A DNA stretch of 36,630 nt, taken from Mayfieldus profundus (GTDB lineage Bacteria > Actinomycetota > Thermoleophilia > Solirubrobacterales > 70-9). A program made the translations under genes and the position numbers. The DNA is taken from assembly GCA_038040325.1 (NCBI GenBank), contig JBBPIM010000021.1, positions 1 through 36,630 of the forward strand. Reading direction: 5' to 3'. This document shows positions 31,925-36,630 of the stretch, in pieces (within the stretch, counting starts at the first letter, position 1; each line of letters opens with the position of its first letter). The notes below the pieces were generated by a model. The model did not search any database. It saw nothing but the letters and a program-made list of their open reading frames with translations, and had not been told where the DNA came from.

Positions 31925-31930
31925 ATTCTA
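31925..31930 (-). promoter_or_regulatory. -10 box for the SRPBCC gene (TAGAAT)
   Basis: TAGAAT on the minus strand is ten bases from the ATG at 31914. Confidence 0.45.
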
Positions 31931-31986
31931 TGCGCTCCGTGCCGCTGGCCGGAAGGAAGGTCAGTCCAGGCGCCGAAGCTGGGGCC

Positions 31987-32232
31987 ATGGAGGAATTCAC
32001 TCGCTGCTCGGTCTGCTCGCGTACGCCGCTTGTCGGTGAGGGTGTATCGGTGATGCGCAAGGGCCGGCGCGAATCCGCCGTATGCGATCTCTGTCTCGAG
32101 CGGCCGCGGACGGCGGAGCTGGGAGACGCGGTACGGCGCGACCGGGTCCGGACCGCAGCGGGGGCGGAGACCGTGAAACGGGTCTGGCCGGAGCCGGCAA
32201 AGCAACCGGTGAGCCCGGCAGTGGTCGGGTAA
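31987..32232 (+). CDS. Small double-CxxC protein, 81 residues
   Basis: The ATG at 31987 opens a small basic protein with two CxxC pairs (C7/C10 in RCSVCSRTP and C33/C36 in AVCDLCLERPR), spaced like a treble-clef or zinc-ribbon site. The rest is Arg/Ala-rich and ends with a Pro-rich tail. I think I have seen similar small proteins in related actinobacteria, but cannot name the family. It precedes the zinc-ribbon/FHA gene by about 100 bases on the same strand. Zinc binding is inferred from the Cys spacing. Confidence 0.7.
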   Translation: MEEFTRCSVCSRTPLVGEGVSVMRKGRRESAVCDLCLERPRTAELGDAVRRDRVRTAAGAETVKRVWPEPAKQPVSPAVVG

Positions 32233-32304
32233 AGGCGCACGGTTTTCCCTCGACATTGCGTCTAATTCAGCACCCCCCGGGCATCCGAATGGTCCAGTGA
32301 CCGT

Positions 32305-32330
32305 TAGCATCGATCTTGGATCGGAAGGAG
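32305..32330 (+). promoter_or_regulatory. -10 box and ribosome binding site of the FHA gene
   Basis: TAGCAT at 32305-32310 is a likely -10 box. GGAAGGAG at 32323-32330 is a strong ribosome binding site five bases before GTG 32336. Together they place the start at 32336 instead of the upstream in-frame GTG 32297, which lies before the -10 box. Confidence 0.5.
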
Positions 32331-32335
32331 AAGGC

Positions 32336-32881
32336 GTGATCGGTGCTGCCACCGAAGTTCATGAGGCCGGCGTTGCGCCCGGAGCCGGCACTTTCTCCTG
32401 CTCGAGTTGTGGATCGCAGGTCGCGCTCGAGACGCTCGATGAGCTTCCCGAGTGCCCCCGCTGCGGGGGCGAGAGCTTCCGCCGCGCGTCGATGTTCGAA
32501 GTGGCGGATCAACCCACCACAACCGAGTTCCCGGTGGCCGATCACACCATGCTGCCCGACTGGCTGGCCGAGGCCCGCGAGGAAATCGGCCGGCCCGGCC
32601 GCTACCTGGCGTTCCAGGAGGACCGCACCCAGCTGTACCCGCTGGAGAAGGGATGGACGCGGATCGGGCGCAGCGTCACCGCCGACATCCGCCTCGACGA
32701 CCCGACCGTCTCGCGGCGCCACGCCCTGATCGTGTGGGAGCCAGGCGAGCCGCTGCGAGTGCTCGATGACCGCAGCCTCAACGGCGTCTTCCTCAACGGC
32801 GAGCTGGTCGACTGGGGAACCGCCTCCGACGGCGACGAACTGCAGGTCGGACGCTACCGGCTGTTCGTGCTGGAGGCCTGA
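32336..32881 (+). CDS. Zinc-ribbon plus FHA domain protein
   Basis: The 181-residue product starts at GTG 32336, set by a strong ribosome binding site. It has an N-terminal zinc ribbon (C22-x2-C25 and C40-x2-C43, in CSSCGS and CPRCGG), a linker, and a C-terminal FHA domain (about 95-180). The FHA consensus residues are all present: G111-R112-S113, S126-R-R-H129 and N149-G150. FHA domains bind phosphothreonine peptides, so this looks like an adaptor for Ser/Thr kinase signalling. No kinase lies in the window. The next gene, 73 bases on, encodes a long coiled-coil protein that may be a partner. Confidence 0.88.
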   Translation: MIGAATEVHEAGVAPGAGTFSCSSCGSQVALETLDELPECPRCGGESFRRASMFEVADQPTTTEFPVADHTMLPDWLAEAREEIGRPGRYLAFQEDRTQLYPLEKGWTRIGRSVTADIRLDDPTVSRRHALIVWEPGEPLRVLDDRSLNGVFLNGELVDWGTASDGDELQVGRYRLFVLEA

Positions 32882-32909
32882 GCGCGAGAAGTCCTTCCTG
32901 GCCGCCCCA

Positions 32910-32915
32910 TAGCAT
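32910..32915 (+). promoter_or_regulatory. -10 box (TAGCAT) of the coiled-coil gene
   Basis: TAGCAT lies about 40 bases before the GTG at 32955, and GGGAGA (32945-32950) gives a ribosome binding site, so this gene may also have its own promoter. Confidence 0.35.
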
Positions 32916-32954
32916 TGGGGCCACGCGTGCCGTCTGAGCGGTACGGGAGACCAA

Positions 32955-35216
32955 GTGGCCGAAGAACGCGACCAAGGCACCGAGGGAACGCCGCCCGAAT
33001 CGGGGGGGCCGAGGATCCTTCCCGGCGAGTGGCTGCGCCGCCTTGCTGAGCGCCGCACCCGCGACGAAGGGCAGGTAAAGGGCGGCGGGGGCGAGCTCCA
33101 GCGGCCGGCGGGGGCAGAGGACCTGCCGCCACCGGTCGAGACCGCGGCCCCGGGCCCGCCCGTGCCCGATGCGGGCACCCCTTCCGCCACGGCAGACGAA
33201 GCGCGGCGCCTGCTCCGCCAGGAGGCCGAGCGGGCGCGCACCGGGATCGAATCGCTGCTCAGCGCCGAGAACCAGCGGGTTCTCACCGAGCTGACGGCGT
33301 CCGTGTCCGCCGCCGAGGAACGTCTTCGGACCGCCACCGAGCAGCAGATCGCCGAGCAGATCGACCGGATCAGGGCCGAGGTCGACAAGCGGCTTGCCGC
33401 CATCGATGCCTCGCACGGCGACGCGATAACGACCGAAGCCGCACGCGCCCAGGAGCGGATCGGCGAGGAGCTTCGGGAACGGGCGGCCGAGCTTGCGGCG
33501 GAGGCGGCCCGCGAGGCACGTGCCGCCACCGAGAAGGCCGGCGCCGAGGCGCGGGCCGAGCTGGAACAGCGGCTTTCCGCAATCGAGGGCTCGCAGGCGG
33601 AGGCGATCGCGGCCGAGGAGGCCCGCCTCGAGGAGCGGATCGGCAAAGTGCTGCAGGAGCGCGTCGCCGAACAGACCCGCGCCGAGCTCGAGAAGCGGGT
33701 CGCCGAGGCGGTCAAGACGGAATCCGAGCGGCTCGCCGAGAGGATCGGCGAGCGTGTTTCCGCGGCCACCGAGCAGCGCCTCGAGCAGGTCCAGAAGGAA
33801 ATCTCTGCCTCGACCCAGGCGCAGCTCGCAACCGAGACGGCGAAGCTGAAGGCGCAGTTGGAGGCCGAGCTGACCCAGCTGAGCGAGAGGACAGCGAAGG
33901 AAAGCGGCAAGCATGCGGAACAGGAGGTGCGCGCAGCCGAGAAGCGCCTACGCGATCGTCACGAGGAACGCCTGCGGGCGGTCGCCGAGGAACAGCTCAC
34001 GGCAATACTGGACCGGTTCCGGGCCGCAACCGAGGATGCCTCCAAGAGCACTCAGGAGAGCCTCAACAAGGCTGTGAAGGACCGTGTCGGCCAGGCCGAG
34101 CAGCGTGTCGTCCAGGACGCGCAAGCCCGCACCGCGGCCCAGGCGAAGGAGCTGAAGGCCGGGCTCGTCAAGGAGACCGCAGTACTCGAGGCAGCCCTGT
34201 CCCAGCAGTCCGAGCAGGCCTCCGCCAAGCTGAAGGCAGCCGCGCAGGAGGCTTCGACGAAGCTCGCCGCAGACGCCGAGAAGACGTCGGGGAAGCTCGC
34301 CCGCCAGCAGGAGGAGGTGGCGGCGAAGCTGACCGCAACCGCACAGGAGTTCTCCGCGAAGCTGCTCGAACAGGAGCGCAAGGCCTCCGAAAAGCTCTCC
34401 CACAAGGTGGCGCGGCGAGATCGCCGCGACCGGCGCGAGGAGCAGAGCCGTTCGGCCGCTGCCGCCTCCGGGAAGATCAAAAAGCAGGTGGGCGAGGCGC
34501 TGGCGGCACTGCGGGCCGAGGGCGAGCGCCAAAGTGCCGAGGCCGCCCAGCAGAGCGAGCGCATCAGCGCCGAAGTCGCGAAGCAATTGGAGGCGCATAA
34601 CGCGGAGGCCGCCCAGCGGGCCCAGCGTCAGGCGGCGGAGGCAGGCAAGCTGGTCTCGGGTTCGCAGGAGCAGCTCCGCGCCGCGCAGGCCGAAGTAGAG
34701 AAGCTAGCGCAGCAGCAGCGGGAGCAGGCCGGCCAGCAGGCCCAGCGCCAGGAGGCTGAGGTCGCCAAGCTGGTTTCGGTCGCGCAGGAGCAGATCCGCG
34801 CGGCCCAGGCCGAGGCCGAGCACGCTACGCAGCAGCAGCGGGCCGAGGCCGCCAAGCTGGCCTCCGCCGCTGATGCGCGGATCCGCGCGGCCCAGGCCGA
34901 GGCCGAGGAGGCTACGCAGCAGCGGTGGGCCGAGGCCGCCAAGCTGGTCGAAGACGCAGAGGAGCGGATTCGGGCCGCGCAAGCCGATGAGGGACGGATG
35001 CAGCAAACGCTGGCCGAAGCCCTGTCCCAGCTTCGCGAGGAGGGCGAGCGCCAGCGGGCCGAGGCGGTCAAGGAGTCCGCCCAGGCGCACGAACGCCTCA
35101 ACGATGCGGGCGAGCAGTCGCGCCGCCTGGCCGAGGCGCAGATCCGTGCCGACACAGGGCGCATCCTCGACGACCTGCTGAACCAGATCCGCGGGATCGG
35201 CCAGACCGCCGGCTGA
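32955..35216 (+). CDS. Long Ala/Glu/Gln-rich coiled-coil protein
   Basis: The 753-residue product has a Pro/Gly-rich N-terminus (1-80) and then an almost unbroken helical region to the C-terminus. It is rich in Ala, Glu, Gln, Arg and Lys, has no membrane helix and almost no aromatic residues. A basic break (ARRDRRDRREEQSRS) sits near residues 488-502. The part at about 555-680 has a tandem repeat of about 29 residues (consensus xxEAAKLVSxAxExIRAAQAE). It resembles cytoskeletal or scaffold coiled coils of actinobacteria in composition only; low complexity makes any family match doubtful. It may act with the FHA protein. The last residues (ILDDLLNQIRGIGQTAG) are a distinct amphipathic helix. 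Confidence 0.85.
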   Translation: MAEERDQGTEGTPPESGGPRILPGEWLRRLAERRTRDEGQVKGGGGELQRPAGAEDLPPPVETAAPGPPVPDAGTPSATADEARRLLRQEAERARTGIESLLSAENQRVLTELTASVSAAEERLRTATEQQIAEQIDRIRAEVDKRLAAIDASHGDAITTEAARAQERIGEELRERAAELAAEAAREARAATEKAGAEARAELEQRLSAIEGSQAEAIAAEEARLEERIGKVLQERVAEQTRAELEKRVAEAVKTESERLAERIGERVSAATEQRLEQVQKEISASTQAQLATETAKLKAQLEAELTQLSERTAKESGKHAEQEVRAAEKRLRDRHEERLRAVAEEQLTAILDRFRAATEDASKSTQESLNKAVKDRVGQAEQRVVQDAQARTAAQAKELKAGLVKETAVLEAALSQQSEQASAKLKAAAQEASTKLAADAEKTSGKLARQQEEVAAKLTATAQEFSAKLLEQERKASEKLSHKVARRDRRDRREEQSRSAAAASGKIKKQVGEALAALRAEGERQSAEAAQQSERISAEVAKQLEAHNAEAAQRAQRQAAEAGKLVSGSQEQLRAAQAEVEKLAQQQREQAGQQAQRQEAEVAKLVSVAQEQIRAAQAEAEHATQQQRAEAAKLASAADARIRAAQAEAEEATQQRWAEAAKLVEDAEERIRAAQADEGRMQQTLAEALSQLREEGERQRAEAVKESAQAHERLNDAGEQSRRLAEAQIRADTGRILDDLLNQIRGIGQTAG
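34674..35000 (+). repeat. 87-base tandem repeat inside the coiled-coil gene
   Basis: The string ATCCGCGCGGCCCAGGCCGA recurs at 34794 and 34881, 87 bases apart. A weaker copy begins at 34968, again 87 bases on, and an earlier one at 34674 with a 33-base insertion before the next. The period equals 29 codons, so the frame is kept. Near identity of the two central copies suggests recent duplication. Confidence 0.75.
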
Positions 35217-35229
35217 GCTCCCTCGGGCG

Positions 35230-36630
35230 CTACTCGGTCGAGATGCTCGGGTCCGCCTGGACCTTGTGCGGGACGACCTGCAGGAAGCTGTCCTTCGCGT
35301 TTGCCGCGAGCTCGAGGACCCGCTCGGCCTCGGAGTCCTGGTCGGTGGCCCGCAGCTCCTCGGCGTAATGCCCGAGCAGGTCCTCGATGTCGAGCTGGCC
35401 CTCGGCGTCGAGTTCCTCGAGCTCGACGATCGCGCCCTCGCCGAGGCGGCGCTCGATCGCCTCGCGGTCCAGCCCGAAGGCGTTGATGCGGGTGTAGACG
35501 CGGCCGCCGGTCATCCCGGCGCAGGCCCATGGCCCCATGTCGCCGAGCACCACCGCGCGACCCGACGTCATGTACTCGAACGCGAAGCCCTTGGCGTTGG
35601 CGCGGTCGACGAGGCAGCCGCGCGAGTCGTCGATCGGTTCCGCGGGCTCGCCGCCGAGCACCACGTCGGGGCCGGAGAGGCGGATGCAGAAGCGAGAGTC
35701 GGCCGACCCCTGTACGAACAGTCGCCCGCGCTGGGCCCCGTAGGCGAACGACTTGCCCACCGAGCCGTTAATCCGCTCGCCCTTCGCGCCCTTGCCCTTG
35801 AGGATCGAGACGGTCCCCCCCAGCATCGCCTTGCCGACCCCGTCCTGGGCGCCACCCTCGACGCGCACCACGACGCCGTAGGCGTTGAATGCGCCGAAGC
35901 CCTGGCCGGCGACCGAGCCGCCGTTGAAGCTCAGCTCGGCGAGCACGTCCTCTGAGGACTCCGGGCCGCCGTCGTAGATCCGGGCGCGCGAGATCGCTCC
36001 GGACAGCTCGGTGCCGAGCACGCGGTCATTGGCGTCGGTCGGTCGCGGGAACTGCTGGTGAACCGCCCTGCCGGAGCAGACCTCGCCGGCGAGCGAGGCG
36101 ATTTGAGCCGACGCCTGCTTGGGCTCCATGCGGATCGGCCGTGCGACGACCAGGCCAGCCTCGGCGCGGGCCTCGGCCATCACCTCCTCGGCGACCGGCA
36201 GATCGACCGGCTCGAGGTCCAGGTACTCCTCCAGCGGCGTGATCAGCTCGGCGAGGTCGATGCGGTCGGTGTGGCCGACCTGCTCGAGCAGGTCGTAGCG
36301 GCCGACCAGGTCCTGGGCCCTTTCGTAGCCGAGCGAGGCGACGACCTCCTTTACCTCCTCGCCCATCGCCTGGAAGAAGCGGGCGCAGCTCTCGGCCGCG
36401 CTGCCGACCTCCTGCGGGGTGAACTTCTTGAGCCCGTGCTCCTGGGCCTGTGCGGTGGTCTCGATCTGGGTCGCGATCCCGACGTGGCAGGTGTCGAGCT
36501 GGCAGCCGCGGCAGATCGTGCAGCCGAGCGAGACCATCGCCAGGGTGCCGAAGGCGACGCGGTTGGCGCCCATGCAGTGCAGCTTCACGACGTCGTGGCC
36601 GTGGCGGTAGCCGCCGTCGGCCCAGATCTC
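35230..36630 (-). CDS. Glutamate synthase-type protein, C-terminal part (5' end outside window)
   Basis: The last 466 codons are present; the gene begins beyond base 36630. The peptide starts in the FMN-domain end with GGYRHGHDVVKLHCMGANR, then the Cys-rich GCTICRGCQLDTCHVG that holds the 3Fe-4S cluster in GltB-like proteins, and ATQIETTAQ. The C-terminal part (about 200-420 of the fragment) is the GXGXG beta-helix domain with FNGGSVAGQGFGAFNAYG, GKAMLGGTVSILKGKG and GACAGMTGGRVY-like turns. Glutamate synthase makes two glutamates from glutamine and 2-oxoglutarate. A helical insert of about 130 residues separates the two parts. Whether the amidotransferase domain is present cannot be seen. 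Confidence 0.88.
   Translation of the reverse strand, partial: EIWADGGYRHGHDVVKLHCMGANRVAFGTLAMVSLGCTICRGCQLDTCHVGIATQIETTAQAQEHGLKKFTPQEVGSAAESCARFFQAMGEEVKEVVASLGYERAQDLVGRYDLLEQVGHTDRIDLAELITPLEEYLDLEPVDLPVAEEVMAEARAEAGLVVARPIRMEPKQASAQIASLAGEVCSGRAVHQQFPRPTDANDRVLGTELSGAISRARIYDGGPESSEDVLAELSFNGGSVAGQGFGAFNAYGVVVRVEGGAQDGVGKAMLGGTVSILKGKGAKGERINGSVGKSFAYGAQRGRLFVQGSADSRFCIRLSGPDVVLGGEPAEPIDDSRGCLVDRANAKGFAFEYMTSGRAVVLGDMGPWACAGMTGGRVYTRINAFGLDREAIERRLGEGAIVELEELDAEGQLDIEDLLGHYAEELRATDQDSEAERVLELAANAKDSFLQVVPHKVQADPSISTE

Noticed and set aside
32297..32335. Upstream GTG start for the zinc-ribbon/FHA protein
   Set aside because: It precedes the likely -10 box and lacks a ribosome binding site; GTG 32336 has GGAAGGAG five bases before it.
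1..36630. tRNA, rRNA, insertion sequences, prophage or defence islands
   Set aside because: I looked for tRNA T-loop strings, transposase-like motifs, integrases and known defence domains on both strands and found none.

Overview
This is a strongly G+C-rich bacterial chromosome segment with G/C third positions, dense gene packing and many GTG/TTG starts. Gene content (WS/DGAT acyltransferase, MarP-like CvpA-protease, AdnAB/AddAB-like nuclease, class B PBP, SUF proteins, abundant TANNNT -10 boxes just ahead of start codons) fits a high-GC actinobacterium. Several small proteins resemble ones I associate with Thermoleophilia/Solirubrobacterales; that placement is an inference from memory. No phage, insertion sequence, CRISPR array, rRNA or tRNA was seen. 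It looks like a core-type region.

Layout. 3-308: 3' end of sufD. 345-3691 (minus): a probable five-gene operon made of a TenA/heme-oxygenase-like protein, two membrane-anchored cupredoxin-like proteins, a polytopic membrane protein and a small membrane protein. 3738-4556: a DipZ-like thioredoxin-fold protein without its cysteines. 4553-6627 (minus): ispH and an M28/glutaminyl-cyclase-like lipoprotein. 6931-9581: WS/DGAT, a small unknown protein and an EamA/NIPA-type transporter. 9578-11450 (minus): a membrane diguanylate cyclase, a membrane protein and a SufT/MIP18-like Fe-S factor. 11504-15162: fxsA, an unknown protein, a HAD hydrolase and a GT-C glycosyltransferase. 15159-15962 (minus): two unknown proteins. 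16108-22658: an AddB-like and an AddA-like helicase-nuclease pair. 22916-23764: PPK2. 23761-25442 (minus): exonuclease VII (xseB, xseA). 25469-27078: a GGCT-fold protein and an EAL phosphodiesterase. 27101-28641 (minus): an HxlR regulator and a MarP-like protease. 28733-30478: a class B penicillin-binding protein. 30486-31914 (minus): a membrane protein, a lipoprotein and an SRPBCC protein. 31987-35216: a CxxC protein, a zinc-ribbon/FHA protein and a long coiled-coil protein. 35230-36630 (minus): the C-terminal part of a glutamate-synthase-type protein.

Themes: DNA end processing (AddAB-like plus ExoVII), iron-sulfur biology (SufD, SufT-like, IspH, Cys-clustered nucleases, GltB), c-di-GMP turnover (one GGDEF, one EAL) and envelope synthesis and surveillance (PBP, MarP-like, GT-C).

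The least expected signal is not a gene. A roughly 165-base foldback element occurs twice (5555-5715 and 22655-22822). The two copies share nearly identical 72-base cores that surround a hairpin whose stem sequence differs completely between copies yet stays fully paired. In both copies the outermost arms pair across the stop codon of the preceding gene. I do not recognise this as a known RNA or repeat family.
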